From Serinus canaria (lineage: Eukaryota > Chordata > Aves > Passeriformes > Fringillidae), in contig NC_066323.1 of assembly GCF_022539315.1 (NCBI RefSeq), forward strand, positions 12,389,219-12,453,218: 64,000 nucleotides of DNA. Direction: 5' to 3'. The stretch's first letter is position 1. Each line of letters opens with the position of its first letter. The translations under genes were made by a program, and so were the position numbers. The notes beneath the pieces were generated by a model. That model was given only the letters and a program-made list of their open reading frames with translations. It was not told the DNA's origin and ran no database searches. Below are positions 12,657-25,800 of the stretch, piece by piece.

Positions 12657-15049
12657 CCCTCAGTAGGGACCACACAGCCAAGGGTCCCCAGCAAAGGCCA
12701 GACTGTCCCCTCTGCCTCACCTGTGCCCTGCCTGCCCCATGCATAGGTGGGCAGGGGAGTGGAAGGCTGAGCAATAACATGCTTCCCAGCACCTGCCTTG
12801 GTTGCAGATACATGATGGAAGTGGTCTGGGTGTCCATCCTGTGGGCTCTTCCCTTAGCTGTCAGTATGGGGTGTTGTGAAACTGCAGCATCTGGTTATAT
12901 ACAGTAACTCTGTGTTCCAAGGAGTTTACTTTCTGCTGCTACTCAGTTAGAGTTGCTGTAGAGTTTTATCTCTGCGTTCTTTTCAGTATCTGCTGATCTG
13001 TTGGTTTTATATTTTCTTTTAAGGAGCTAGCATATTTGGCAGCTGATAATAGTTTCCTTACTGCTTAGGAGAATGAAAATCTCCCTGCTTTATTTACGAA
13101 AGCTTTCCCCTCTACTTTCTTTGCCTATCGATTCAAGGTCTGTGCTGCCCTCAGAGCACACAGGTGCAATCCCTTCCTACCTTTCCTCCATAACCCAGCT
13201 GAATGTGCATGCTCCTGCTTTTTCACATGGCACAGGCAGATGGAGGTGCCACCAGTAGCTTAGGATACATAGCCTCTTAAAACGGCAGGATCTGGCATGA
13301 AATGATCAAGATCAGTAACCAATGTCTTTGACTTTTATGTCTTCTCTTTGAAATGGCTCTTGTAGTAACGCAATCAATGTTTTGAAATGAGCTCCCTGTT
13401 GTGGACACTGGGGGCACTGGGATTCAGTGACCAAAGGGATGAGCAGGTGATGAGAAAATGCTTGCTTAGACCCTGTCAAGGAAGCTACTGGCCTCCCAGA
13501 TGGACAAGTTTGTGTTATTTATAGAGGAGTTTTGCCACAGGCGAGGATCTTCAGATCCTTCAGGTGGCAGGGAAGTGTTGCTATTTCTTCCTGTAACAAC
13601 TTTTGAGAAGTAAAGCAAATTTGTGGCTGCATCCAGCAGGTGGCAAGCACAGCACGCAGAATTGTGGTTGGACAGAGATGCTTCTGCCAGGGGAAGCTCC
13701 CGATCCCGATGCTGCTCAGCCTGTGCATGGGTGTCCATGAACAAAATACAGATAAATGGCAATCTCTGCCAGTCCTCTGTGGGCTTAGAGAGTGCTGGGG
13801 CACTGGTCCTCTTCTGGGTGCTACTGATAATGCATGGGGTTATTGCCACATTCAATTTAAGCAAATGGATGCCTCACCTGTAAGGATATGAGCTAAATAG
13901 AAAGTATTCAGTATAACAATTTAAATATGGCTTTAAATGACATAGTTAAATAACATTCAGGCTTCAAATGTCAAGATACTGGCTTGCAATTAAATTAACT
14001 TAAAGTTTTAATGGAGAGTTATTTTTATCATACAGCTTTAGAAGCTGTGACTCATCAGAGTGCCTTGCTGTATTTGAGTAGACACATTGTTCACACTTTT
14101 GCAGCTGGAAGAGTGAAGGCAAAACTGAAAAAAACTTCCCTTAGTATAAGTGAATGAAAGAGTAGGAAGATTTCTAGACCTGCTGGTAGTCCCATTTTTA
14201 AATTAAAAAGTATTAAACTACAGAAATAACTGTTTTGTTATATTTTGATTTCGATAATCAGAAAATATGGATAATCCAACCACTCACTACTTGAGACACA
14301 GCCACATTATATGTATGATTTTGGAGATAATAAATACTGTAAATTCTCAAGGGGCATGTAATTTTCTATGTGATATGTGTAAAGTTTTGAAATTTTTCTT
14401 AAGTTTTGTAGTGCCAAAAAGTACTTATGGACTCATTTATCTTTGAAGACAATAGATGGGTGTGAATCAAGCATAAATGTTATCTGAAGTGCATTATTTG
14501 AGGTAAAAAGGACACAGGAGGGTATCATCGGTGGAAACTTCCCACAGTGCTTGTCTCCTTTCCTCTTGATTTGTACTAAGAATTTGAGCCAGACTTTAGT
14601 TCTGATTTATGCAGTATAAATCTGAATTTGTTCCATATAAATAAAAAAATGTTCTACAGGGAAAAATACCCTGGGCATAATTTTATATAAATGGAGAGAA
14701 ATTCCATAAAAGCCAAAAGTAAAGTTTGATATTGGATGTTTTGTCATTGGACTAAAAGTATTATTAGTTAAAGTGATGCATAAGCATTGTCCTATTTTAG
14801 CTTATCAGCATAAGAGTTTACTAAATGTGCAGGAATTTTAAATACTTTAATTTTAGTCATACAGAGTATGGAGTCCACTCCCTCTGTATATAAAGTTCTT
14901 CAAAGTCAGGGTGGCTTATCATGAGGAAAGGCTGAGTGAACCCCATTTCTGTGCATATACATAGTTATTTTTTTAACTACTACAAAAATACCCACTGAGA
15001 TATAAATGTACATTTCTGAAGCAATGTTTGAAATGTATGAGTAGGAATA

Positions 15050-15696
15050 TAAATCTAAAAATATATTTATTCTATATTTAATAAATAAATCTGAATTTTA
15101 TTGCATATATTATGAAAAAATGTCATTAAAAAAATAGTAGCATAAATCAGAATAAGACCAATTTCAAGGGCTGTAAATTTCCATTTGGGTTTAAAATTGG
15201 GCCACTATATATAGGATATATTTGAAAATATATTATAAATATGATTATAGGACATTTATGTAATTAAAAATAAACCAACAAAACAAGAAACAAAACTCCA
15301 CTTCTTCAACAGAATAGCTCACATATATGCAAGTCAGGTTGTTTGTATTTCATGTTATTTATACAAGCTTTTCCTTTTGAAACATCTGTGAACCTAAGTT
15401 AGGAGTTTTCCCTCCCCCTCTTTTGTAGTTCCAAGCAAATGGTGGGATGTGGCAGGAACTTTGACACACCTGTCCAACACTTAGGCTGCTTTCAGTAAAG
15501 AAAAGTGAAATGAAAGCGAAGCAGTCCTCTTGACAACGTGAGCTGTAAGGCCACTGCTGACTCTTTACAGTATGATTTCTCTGAGGTGATCCAGTGTTGC
15601 TGTAATGAGCTGTGATGTTCAGGACTGCAGATGAATCTCGTTGTTCTTGGTGCTTCACACACAAGGTTGTTGAAAAGAAGAACTTTGTGAAATGCC
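15050..15696 (-). other. AGTR1: AGTR1 3' UTR (probable extent)
   Basis: The sequence after the TGA is AT-rich, with several ATTTA-type motifs towards its distal end, as expected for an unstable receptor mRNA. The first canonical minus-strand polyadenylation hexamer I find is AATAAA at 15066-15071, with an ATTAAA variant at 15077-15082. A 113-codon frame (15359-15700) falls inside this UTR and is treated as chance. A longer UTR using a more distal signal cannot be excluded. Confidence 0.6.
15066..15071 (-). terminator. AGTR1: Candidate AGTR1 polyadenylation signal AATAAA
   Basis: The + strand reads TTTATT, giving AATAAA on the gene strand about 625 bases after the stop codon. An ATTAAA variant lies just upstream at 15077-15082. 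The region is AT-rich, so hexamers can occur by chance, and no clear GT-rich downstream element is visible. Confidence 0.5.
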
Positions 15697-16776
15697 TCAA
15701 TCGGTGTCGAAAGGCCCGGCAGTCTTTTTGGTGTGCAAGCGGATATTTTCTGGTGGCCGATAGGAGAGGGAGCTCATTTTGGTTGTGAGGCTTGGATGTG
15801 TGCTGACATTCGGTGGGATATATTTTATTAGCTGAAGGAAGTATTTTTTGAAGTTTTTTCCAAAAAACACATAAAAAAAAGGATTCAGACAGTTGTTAAA
15901 GTAAGCAATACAAATAGTAAAGGGCATAGCTGTATCCACAATATCGGTGATTTTGCAGTCTGTTATTACATGTAATTGAATCAATACATCCAGAAAAGTG
16001 AACACTTGATGAGGAATCCAGGAAAAGAAAAAGAAAAACACAATTGCTACAATCATCTTGAAGATATCATCATTTCTAGTCTTATTTTTTTGAATTTGAT
16101 ATGCCTTCTTCAGAGTCTTCCAAATTAAGGTGTAGCTCGTTAAGATGATCAGAAAAGGAACTAAAAAGCCCAGCAAATTTTTGGATAAGCCTAACCCGAC
16201 CCGGAGCGTGGTGTTGTTGCTCTCGTAGCGGAAGCCGCAGACCGTCATGTTGAGGTTCTCGGCGAAGAAGATGTTGCGGTGGATGATGACGGGCAGGCTG
16301 GCCACGCCTGCCAGCAGCCAGATGGCCACGCAGGTGCCGCGGGCCACGGACACGGTGCGGCGGATGCGCGACTGCACGGGGTGCACGATGGCCAGGTAGC
16401 GGTCGATGCTCAGGCAGGTGAGCAGGAACACGCTGGCGTACAGGTTGAAGCTGATCCCCGCCGAGGCCAGCTTGCACAAACAGTTGCCAAAAGGCCACTG
16501 GTACTCCATGGCCGTGTAGGCTGCCCAGAGGGGCAGAGTTATCAGAAAACACAAGTCAGCCAGGGCCAGGTTGAGAAGGAAGATGCTGGCTACTGTTTTT
16601 AATTTCATATAGCAGTAAATGACAATAACGACCAGGCTGTTCCCGAATATGCCTATGATAAAAATGATGCTGTAAACGGTTGGAACCATAATGTAGATGT
16701 AGCTGTGCCGTCCTGAAACAGGACAGTCCACGTGGATTCTTTTAACAGTTTCTTCAGTAGAGTAATTTGGAATCAT
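15697..16776 (-). CDS. AGTR1: Type 1 angiotensin II receptor (AT1), complete
   Basis: A class A G-protein-coupled receptor of 359 residues, the same length as mammalian AT1. In the family it binds angiotensin II at the plasma membrane and signals mainly through Gq/11, driving vasoconstriction, aldosterone release and salt retention. Visible landmarks are an N-glycosylation sequon at Asn4, seven hydrophobic segments, Asp74 (sodium site), Asn111, the DRY motif at 125-127, the FSWIPHQ stretch with Trp253, His256 and Gln257, and NPFFY at 298-302 followed by helix 8. Ligand-pocket residues known from mammals are present: Trp84, Arg167, Lys199, Asp263, Asp281. Cys18/Cys274 and Cys101/Cys180 can form the two family disulfides. 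Further sequons lie in extracellular loop 2 (Asn176, and Asn187/188). The tail is Ser/Thr rich (about 325-338), as in receptors that bind arrestin. The start has A at -3 and is the only sensible ATG. The coding region has no intron. Codons about 92-195 are much more GC-rich than the rest. Identification is very secure; AT2 would lack this close match throughout. Confidence 0.98.
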   Translation of the reverse strand: MIPNYSTEETVKRIHVDCPVSGRHSYIYIMVPTVYSIIFIIGIFGNSLVVIVIYCYMKLKTVASIFLLNLALADLCFLITLPLWAAYTAMEYQWPFGNCLCKLASAGISFNLYASVFLLTCLSIDRYLAIVHPVQSRIRRTVSVARGTCVAIWLLAGVASLPVIIHRNIFFAENLNMTVCGFRYESNNTTLRVGLGLSKNLLGFLVPFLIILTSYTLIWKTLKKAYQIQKNKTRNDDIFKMIVAIVFFFFFSWIPHQVFTFLDVLIQLHVITDCKITDIVDTAMPFTICIAYFNNCLNPFFYVFFGKNFKKYFLQLIKYIPPNVSTHPSLTTKMSSLSYRPPENIRLHTKKTAGPFDTD

Positions 16777-16829
16777 CTTGAACTCCTCACCTGTAACCTA
16801 GTTTCAGGGTGAAAAGATGAAGCTCACAC
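16777..16829 (-). other. AGTR1: AGTR1 5' UTR part of the coding exon, with splice acceptor
   Basis: Read on the minus strand, a long pyrimidine tract (about 16855-16832) ends in CTCCTAG followed by GTGTGAGC, a strong 3' splice site that puts the exon start at 16829. The 53-base leader has no upstream ATG. The layout, a non-coding 5' exon or exons spliced to one coding exon, is the known architecture of AGTR1 in other vertebrates. The acceptor is seen directly; its use is inferred. Confidence 0.8.
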
Positions 16830-19800
16830 CTAGGAGGGGAAAAGAGGAAGGAAACAGTGTTTGTGGTAGGGATTTAATTTTTAACAATTCTCAACTAAAT
16901 GTCAAGTTTTTTTCAAGTCTAACACAATGTGTCAATGTCTTTGAACTTTAAAATAAGCCATCTTCAAGTGTTTTATCAACCAGTTTGTATTTTAATACAG
17001 ACTGCAGAGTAAAAACAGAGGTAAGAATGTTAGGAATAGGCTGGACTTTTTCAGTTTTTTAGCATAAATGAAATCTAAAAAACCTCTTTTGATTAACAAA
17101 GTTCCAAATTAAAATAATACTGGTTAGTGAACATATGTCAAAAATAATAAGAGAGACTGAAAATAGCAGTCAACTATAAATTTAGCAGAGTATTTAGATT
17201 TTCTTTCCATAAATAGGTGACATATTTAGTGAGGTAAGTTATTCAGATGTCTCAGAAACTAAAGCACTCTGAATACTAATTAAGTATGTAAATACAAACT
17301 GCAATGAATTAAGAAAATAAGTGACTTTAGATTAGGTACTCATTTGTATCTCTGAGATTAATCATTAGAAATTTATTTATACATTACTTAATTCTTTGAG
17401 AAAAGTTTTACACCACAGAGAAAGATGAAAACACACGGTCTAGTATTCTGTTTTACCAAAAATACCTTAAATATTTAGAGGTTACTTAGCTCCCCATCTG
17501 CGTTGGAACAATAGCATTTAACTACTAGTGAGGGGGAAAAAAATCTGAAAATCCAGACATGTCCAGATCTGTTGTGCATTAATAACTGTACAAAGCGTTT
17601 AAGAAGGGTGCAAAGGGGAACATAATAATACGTTTTCAGTTGCTGACAAAATTTATGTATCCAAGAGTTGAAGGTGTATTTCTGGATCATATTAAGTGTT
17701 CAGCAAGGGTATGAAATCTCCTTCAAAGGGCACCTGTTTGGTTTGCCAAGGCCTGTGTGTTTTGTAAGAATCATTTCCTTATTAATGACTGATTACTCTA
17801 GAAAGCAGGTAATACAGTGTAAGTGACTCTAATACTCATTACTTTCTAAACACAGATAGTCTTCCCTGAAAAATAATGGATGTTTAAAAAAAAAATTTAT
17901 GATCAATATTGCAGAGCAGTGTTTATTGCTGTTTGCAGGATCCAGCTATAAGCCAAACCTAACTTGTGCTGCTTAAAACAAAGATTAACTGAAATACTTT
18001 GGCTTCAAAACCAAAACAAAGCAAACCCCAAAGAGCAAAGAAACCCTTTATAAATGTAAGCCCTACCCTAAGTCCCTGGGCAGTACAGATGCACTCAGAA
18101 AGCAGAGGTGCCCATCATTACAGACACACCAGTGATGTCACAGATGCAGCTGCTCATTATTTGAGTGCTTCAGCACTGGTGTTCCTTTTGAGTTCAGAAT
18201 GCCACTGAGTTTAGTGTTTGACTGGCTCTTGTTGGAAGACAAATCTTTTAGCAAATGACTGTATTTTTAATAGGGAAAGTGATGCACAGATTTGTTTCAG
18301 CAAAGCCCACACAGGAAGTCTGAAGGAGCCAGGAACTGAACCCAGAATATGGGTTGCAGGCAGCATCTTGTGAGCAAGGTCACCTTTTGGCTCTTAGCCT
18401 TTTGAAGACTTGTTATTTCTGTCTTAACTCATGTCATAGCATATATTTGCATTCATAACCTGATTCATTCCTGCACAGCTAGCAGCGTGTCAAGATTTAG
18501 GTTCTTGATAATTCTATCAAGTTTAGAGTATCTAGTAAAATGCAACTCATAGACACTTTGTCAAGATGTCCCATGCAACACTTCCCTGTCCCTTCAATTC
18601 ATTCTGTGTATTAGTCTTGTTGCTTCAGTTGGTGTAGATGTCTGGAAATTACATCAGCTATTTTTGCCGTGTTTAAGAAATTAACAAGCCAAGCAAACAG
18701 AGCTAACACAAAGAAAGGTTCACCATTCTGATCACACTCAAGTACATCCTGAGCAAAACCTGGGTTTCAAACTGTGCCAGATCTCAAATACAAGGTGTTT
18801 GGCTCTGTGAAGGTCAGCCTATCCCTGGGACAGGGAAACCACAATAGAAAGATTTCAAGATAAAAGGATTTATCTCATCCATGGTTATGAAAGTAGCTTT
18901 GACAGTAACTGATATGTTCTGCAACGTCAAGGTCTGGCAACATTTGCCCTGTCCCAGCTACAGGCTGGTGCAGCATGGTCACTTACAGTTTTGCTCCCTT
19001 ATATACCCGCTAAAATTACAGCCCAGAACTTTGCAGTAAGAATCTGGAGTGAAGTTTCTGCTCGGGAGATCACTGTGCAAGTGTGACTGGCAATAATATG
19101 GGCCAGGCCTGGTTAAGGCTGGGCAAGACCTTTCCCAGAGACAAGATTCACCAGTCCCTGGTACCATTTGGCTCTGTGTGCACTGAGTGGCAGATTCAGT
19201 GTTTAAGACAAATGCAGCTGAGGGTGAATATTCCCTTTTTGTGGGGTTGATTCTGGGCAATGCCAAGGCAATTTTCCCATGGTGTCCTCACACACCCTTT
19301 CAGTGTACTGCATTGTGGTGTTTTGCTTCCAATTTCCCTTTTCGACCCACATGGTGACCTGTACTGTTTCATGTCTGTAGCAGCTTTAGCTGATACTAAT
19401 TAATAGCATATGTTCTTTCAAGAAAGAGTAACAGTGATTCTATTGCATTTTCAGAAATGTGTTAAAATAATTCATTGGGGAATAATTGTCTGGGACTCTG
19501 AGGTATTGAATTGCCTAAGCATATTCTGGAATGCTTGAGTAATAAAAAAAGGCAGAACAATTCCCATGAAGAATCATATTGGAATAATTACAAAATCAGG
19601 CATGATTTCGTCAAGAAACGGTATTTTACCTCCATCTACCTCTAAGACTGTGTAATCCTTCTGGGGGTAAAAGGTTTTGGTGTAACACTGAAGTCAGTGG
19701 AATTGTGCAAATGATGTGTCTGGTATGCTACCATTTTAAAATTATACTAAGAAATTACATTCAATAATTAAAATAAATCCATCAATATTTTCATTAATGA

Positions 19801-22800
19801 CAAGGAAGCAGAAATATGTAATGTGGTTGCTTTTGGGTAAACACATATGGATTGCCATCTGGGTATCTTAAAACTGTCTGAATGAACTGAACTGTGAGAA
19901 TGAACCTCATGGGAGCTGTACAGATAAAGCACACTAAGGAAGGCACTGCTAATCCCAAATGGAATTTTTAAATTTCCTGGAAATTCTAAACTTTCAGAGT
20001 TAGCTTCAGGTGGATCTGCTTCCTTGAGCACAACTGTAACTTCAGAGCATTAGGAAAAGCATCCAAGTTGGAGAAGGTAATTTTTTTTTGAAGGCATGGG
20101 CCCAGGGCTGTGCTGAGTACTGTGAGAGGGCCACTGCAGCAATGTGAATTCCTCCCAGGCAGTGACTTCCTTCCCATACCACCTTCAGTTTTCCCTGTTA
20201 TTCTCGCCACAGTTCATTTGCTCGTTCCAGCATCATGGCTGCACACATCCAAAGCAGATGCTGGCCACTTAAATGTGTCCATTAAGTTGTGCACATTGAT
20301 AATTCCATGTAAAGCATCTCAAATGACCTGGGTTAACATAATGATAATTGGATCATTTTAAGGCTGACACACAAGGTGCTTTTTCTAACAGGATTGAATT
20401 GTGACTTTGATGTTGTGGCATCAATCTCCAACAAATTATCTGGTGAGCAGCAAGTACCTGTTCTGAGGTCAAACTTACCTGTTTGACCTTTTATCTTTTT
20501 TAATTACAGTGATTACAATAAGTCACTGATAATGAAATTCTTTAGACTGCTCAACCAACTATTATTTACCACTCCATTTATTGCTTCTCTTGGGTGAACA
20601 TGCATCCTAATTAAACTGCCTGTGGAAAAAAAGGAATTCTGGGATCATGCAAGGCAAACAGCACTTTGCCTACCAAAAGATAAGATAGCAGTGGCTGTTT
20701 TTCTATGAGAACTTCATCAGCTAAAAATAGGTAAGCAGGTGTCACAAGTCAGATTTTGAACAAAAATGTACTTAATATTTGCTTTGACAAAGACTAAATA
20801 AACCCAGGCTGACCAATCCTGCCACAGCTCATCCACCTTATCACTAGGTAATGTGCACTTTCCTTCTGAGAGTGGGTGGGTTATTTGCTTTCCTAACAAA
20901 TGAGAAGATAGTTCCATGTTTAAGAGGATACTGCATTCTATTTTAATAAAATTTTTGCATAGGGAGAAAAAAGAATGAAAAATGTTTGGAACAATATGTT
21001 CAGTATATTAGCTATATGTATTTCTTTCTGGTGGCATAAACTTTCCTTTATCTTAAGAATTTAGTCCCCCCCTTTCCTAATTTATTCTAACTGCTGAGAA
21101 AGTAATGACACTTACACATGCTTTATTGCAAAGGCTTTTGGGGTCTTTTTGTATCCCACAGAGTAACCCTTTCTGTTCTCATGGCCTTAGTGAATAGAGC
21201 CACTTCTGTTTCACACCCACACTTCAGCACCTTCTGTGCTTTCCTGGAGCTCCTGAGCAGTACCATTGTGAAGCCATAGATTTACTTTTCTCCTGGCTCT
21301 TATTTCTTCAGCTGGTTCTAGCAGTCTGTATTTCCCACTGATGGCTTTCTTAAATATCTTTAATCCAGAGTTGATAGCTAGATTGTGAAGGGAAAGAGAA
21401 ATACAAGCAAGGGTAGATAATTCCAGCTGTGGGGCCATTACAGTGGGCTCTTGTCATCACTGCTACCTTCCCCAGAGGTCAGCATCTGACTTTGTGGTAA
21501 ATGCCAATAAATCAAAATACTACTGGAAAGGAGCTGTGATAGGTAGTACTGCAGCAGTGTCTGTAGATCAGCTCACTAACAACATCAGGCTCACACCAAG
21601 AACACAAAGCAAACCTCAGCAGACCAGAGTTAGCAGCTGTCAAGCTGCTCTGCAATTTTGGATCAGGAGGTGGTCTGACATCAGAACAAACAGAACTTGC
21701 AGGTCCTTGCACTGGCCTTAGCATTTTCTTTTAACAGCTGTGCAGCTGAGGCAGGTGCCAGTCTGTTGAAATTGCTGTTAATTTTTTGATGTTTGCTTTA
21801 TTTATTTAAAAGTATGTATCTTTTTAATGCTCTCACCTATTTGTGGATTCTTTTCTGTGCCTTTCCCTTGCAAGAACTCAAGCTGACCTGCTTTACTTGT
21901 GCTGGCTCTACATAGCTGGAAAATAAACTGCCTGTGATCCTCTCAGGATCTGGTTCTCTACAACATCAAAATCCAAACTGGTTATTACTTTTTTTTGTGC
22001 TAGCAGAACAGTTCCTGTTACCTTGCAAATGTCGACTGTTTATGTACTCTGACCTTCTCTGTAAGAACTTCTCTGTATTTATTTCCTCTGCCACACTTCA
22101 AAAGAGCCTGTCCTTCTGTAGGATGGCTTTATAGCTTATTCTGAGAAGCGTTATTATCTATTTTCTGTTTGTTCTCATGGACTACTCTCATTAATTTTCT
22201 CTTCACTTCCCAATATCTTTCAACTACTCAGTTTCAGTCATAACATTTATGTGAAAAAAGACAGATGAAGGGGCTTTTTCCTCTGGGAAAAATCAATGCT
22301 TGTGGAATGTCTGAACAGTGGATTTGGGGGTGTGGATGATGTTGCATGATTATGGGGGAGGAAAATACAAAAGAAAGTAACACAGTTAAGCATAGTGACA
22401 TTTAAATTGCTTTCAAGTTTAACTCACATAATGTAGATTTTGACCACTAGAGGTCTGTATTTCCTATTTTCAAGTAAGAGAATTGCAGTTTTAGACTCAA
22501 GTACCATCACTTTTCAAAATATCCCCTTCATTCAAGAATATTTAAGATGAAAACATAAGGCAAAATATATACCATTGTACCTGTACTTATTTAAATTTAA
22601 TGTACCAGAGGTAACTATTTTCACTTTATTTTAGTATCTAGCAGCTTCTAATTTCCTATATTCTGACACATTCCTGGTGTTGCTAACACAAGTCCAATTC
22701 TTGCACTTTTAAGACTTAGAATAAGATTCTGATATTTTATTGTATCAAAGACCTATGCAGCTTAAGCTCTCTGTTTCTCTCCCAAATTAAGAATATTTTA

Positions 22801-25800
22801 AAAAAACTTCACTTTAGTAATGCAGATGGAAAAATAGTGACACCTACTCATTCAACTAAGATTATTTTAGATCTAACTAGGCATGTTGTGAACCCAAATA
22901 TCAGCCAATTTTGAATGAAGATATTTTTACTGCTGAAAATGACACTTTAGAATTACTTTTTTTTTAAAGCAACTTAAGGGACTTTTAGAAATTGAAAGAT
23001 AACACAATTGAAAGGTAACAGTGTTATCCAAATGGTATGTGCAGTTTATGAATTTTAATCAATTAATTTGAAATAGAGACATATTTAATAGTTTTTACAC
23101 CACCACACCCCACTTTTACTAATAAATTTGGATTTTTCATTACTTCTTTGGACAATGTCAGTGCATGATACTGCTTTCTGTTTCAAATTGTGTTTACCTA
23201 AGTAATTCCCTAATGCTGGAAAGGGCAAATAGCTTTTAATTCAGATGGAGCAGAAGGGTTGTTAGTGTCACAATGAGATTTATTTTATTGAAAATTGTAA
23301 ACAAGAAAATAGAACCAAAAAATGACATAAACTCTAGTGTCCTGTGCCAGATGAGTTGGACTAATGAGTATCTTGTCCTGTACTTATGACCAATGGGTCA
23401 TTCAAGTGTCAGTGTAACTCTGTGCACTTAAGGGATGTTTGGGTACAAGCATACAGTGTGTATATCTTTAAGTTGCTAAAAATAGGAGCATTTAGAGAGC
23501 ATGGAAGTGATATATGGAGATGGCAAACCAGCAAGCAGTTGGCTAGATTTAAAATGAGGAATAGAGAAATCTAATCTATTATTTGCACACTTACACTTTG
23601 TGTTGGAAAATCGATGTGGCAAAAATTGGCATAAGTGAAAGGCCATTTCTAAACACTAATTTATGGGGCTGTGGAGTGATGAACAAAATCTTTCAAGTAT
23701 ATATTTTGGACATTAAATGCTAAAATACTACAGTGTAAGATATGACAGGATTTTAGCAATCCACAGTGTAATGATGTCAAAGTTGTAATGAGAGCAGCTG
23801 CAGTAGCAGGGAAAGTTTGGTCTATTGTTTGCATATACTCTCACTGTACATACAGAGTCCAGAAACACTGGAAATCTCTTCCTACTACTTAGCTCTTTGG
23901 ACAAAGCTAACTATCCCCAACTTGTGTATGTTGTGATTTTTTTTTCCCAGAATCTGGGAAGCCCTGATGTAAATACTTCTATAAAATTTTACTAGTAGAA
24001 GTTCATGCCAAGAAAGGATTGCTCAACTTCACTGAAGTTTCTCAACCTCACCAGAACTTAGTGATTTAGTGAATGCTACCATAGCAATGATTATGGGGAT
24101 TTTTTTTACAAAATTTGTTGACTGACAGATGAACTGAGTACTCATTAGAGCTAGCCAAAATAGAGAGTAAGTAGAATTCTTTTAGTTTATAGGTTTCATT
24201 TTTAGGATTCTCTAGATTTAAGTTTCAAAGTAAACATTGATTTCCTCTTATACACACATTTTTTTTCTCTGCTGTTAAGGGTAAGGAAAACATTCTTGGG
24301 TCCAATCCATATAGAACTGGACTCCAAAACACTGAAAGATTAAGCACTGTCAACATGCAGTGTGTTTAATCTCTTGTGGAGGATCAGTGGGGTAGTGGTT
24401 TTAGATACTGCTGGCTCTGGCTCAACAGTGTATGCCAGATATTTTAGACTTTAATTTTCTGGTCTGTTTTTCCCCCCCTTTAATAATCAGAACGATTTCT
24501 GTTTTCTTTCTTTGAAAGGCTGCACAAATGTGTTGCAAACTCTCTGGTGTTTAATGTGTCTTAGATATCATATAACCTTAAGGATATGAATATAAAATTC
24601 TCCCCAGAGCAGTGAGTTAGAACTAAAAAGATAATTAAATAAACAAAGTAAAATATATTTCTAGATTAATAGTTCTGTTTCAGTACTTCTGAAACTAAAC
24701 ATCACAATTCTAAGCTTCAGAAAAGATGATGTTTGGAAGTGGAATCTCATGGTGTCCTGTCACCTTGGTTGGTCTGTCTTGACAGAAATGAATATAATCT
24801 TTTCCTTGTTTAGGTTATTAAACCTATAGCCAAATTAGTTTTTAAACATGAGAATTAGTTTTTATAGTGAGAAGCAGTCACTGCTCTTGTTTATAACACG
24901 AGGTAAAGAATTGTCTCTTTCTGTAGAAGAGGCAGAAGACATGCAGGCAGCCTATTGAGACTTGGAAAGGAGTGCACTAGCTGCCATCATCAATCCAGCA
25001 TGGGATTCTGAACCTCTGCTCTGGCCATTAGCTTTACCAAAAAGGAAGATTGGTGCCCTTCTGGGGCATAAAAATGATCAATAATCAGCAGGCTAACATA
25101 AGGTCTGCTCCTCAGGATCATGGTGTTGCCTCATACTGCTCACAATGTCATTTGCTGCACATTAGGTGAAAGTAAATGAAAGATAAAGATATTCCAGTAT
25201 CATGTAGGACTGGAATTTCTAAGGTTTTCTGCACTGACATGAAAAGTTTTTTGAATAGCAACACAGTGTAATATTTTAGTATGAGTACACATTTTACTGC
25301 AGGTTTATAACTTCAAATTTGATGCTGGGTTATGAAGTATCTTTAGGGTATTTGGAAGTACCTATAAGAATCAATAATTAACCATAATTAAGCCATCAAT
25401 CCCAGAATGAATAAAAAAGAGATGAGTTTGAGCTGTGAAAGGTTACATGCTGCACAGTTACTTTCTCTGAGTGATAGTAAACGAATGAATGAACACATTT
25501 CCTTTATTGCAGTTGGAATTGCCTATATAAAATACAGTGTGCCCCATGTGATTGTTTTTAATAAAAGACAGGAATCAAATTCAGGTTTATTAAGTGCAAG
25601 TGAAATAATTTGAGGAATTTTAAGTTTCTTTTCTCATAGCTTGGTTTCATGAGTAAGAAGTTTTGAAGTTTTTGTGTGGACTTTTTTTTTTTAGTTTTTG
25701 TATTACATTGCATGGCACATCCTGCACAAATGGATACTCAACCCCACACCTGAAATATCTCCATTGTAATGCACCATAAGATTCTATTGTGAACACCTCC

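Larger units (their letters stand above)
5573..15049. other. Non-coding DNA downstream of AGTR1, part 2
   Basis: AT-rich, with only short unrelated frames. It includes a pyrimidine tract (9563-9604), a TG dinucleotide run (about 11617-11633), a perfect 10-bp hairpin (11404-11427) and a 17-bp tandem duplication (12623-12656). In mammals carboxypeptidase genes lie downstream of AGTR1, but no carboxypeptidase exon is recognisable here. Confidence 0.6.

Noticed and set aside
1..15049. Carboxypeptidase (CPB1/CPA3) exons expected downstream of AGTR1 by mammalian synteny
   Set aside because: No zinc-carboxypeptidase motif was recognised in any frame examined. The neighbour is probably beyond the window.
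15359..15700. 113-codon minus frame just after AGTR1
   Set aside because: It lies in the 3' UTR, overlaps the AGTR1 stop region in another frame, and has no recognisable domain.
16082..16552. 156-codon minus-strand frame within AGTR1
   Set aside because: It is a shifted-frame shadow of the GC-rich part of AGTR1. Its Arg/Pro/His-rich translation has no family resemblance.
16279..16602. 107-codon plus-strand frame antisense to AGTR1
   Set aside because: It is an antisense shadow that is open because the GC-rich patch lacks stop codons. It shows low-complexity Gly/Ala/His composition.
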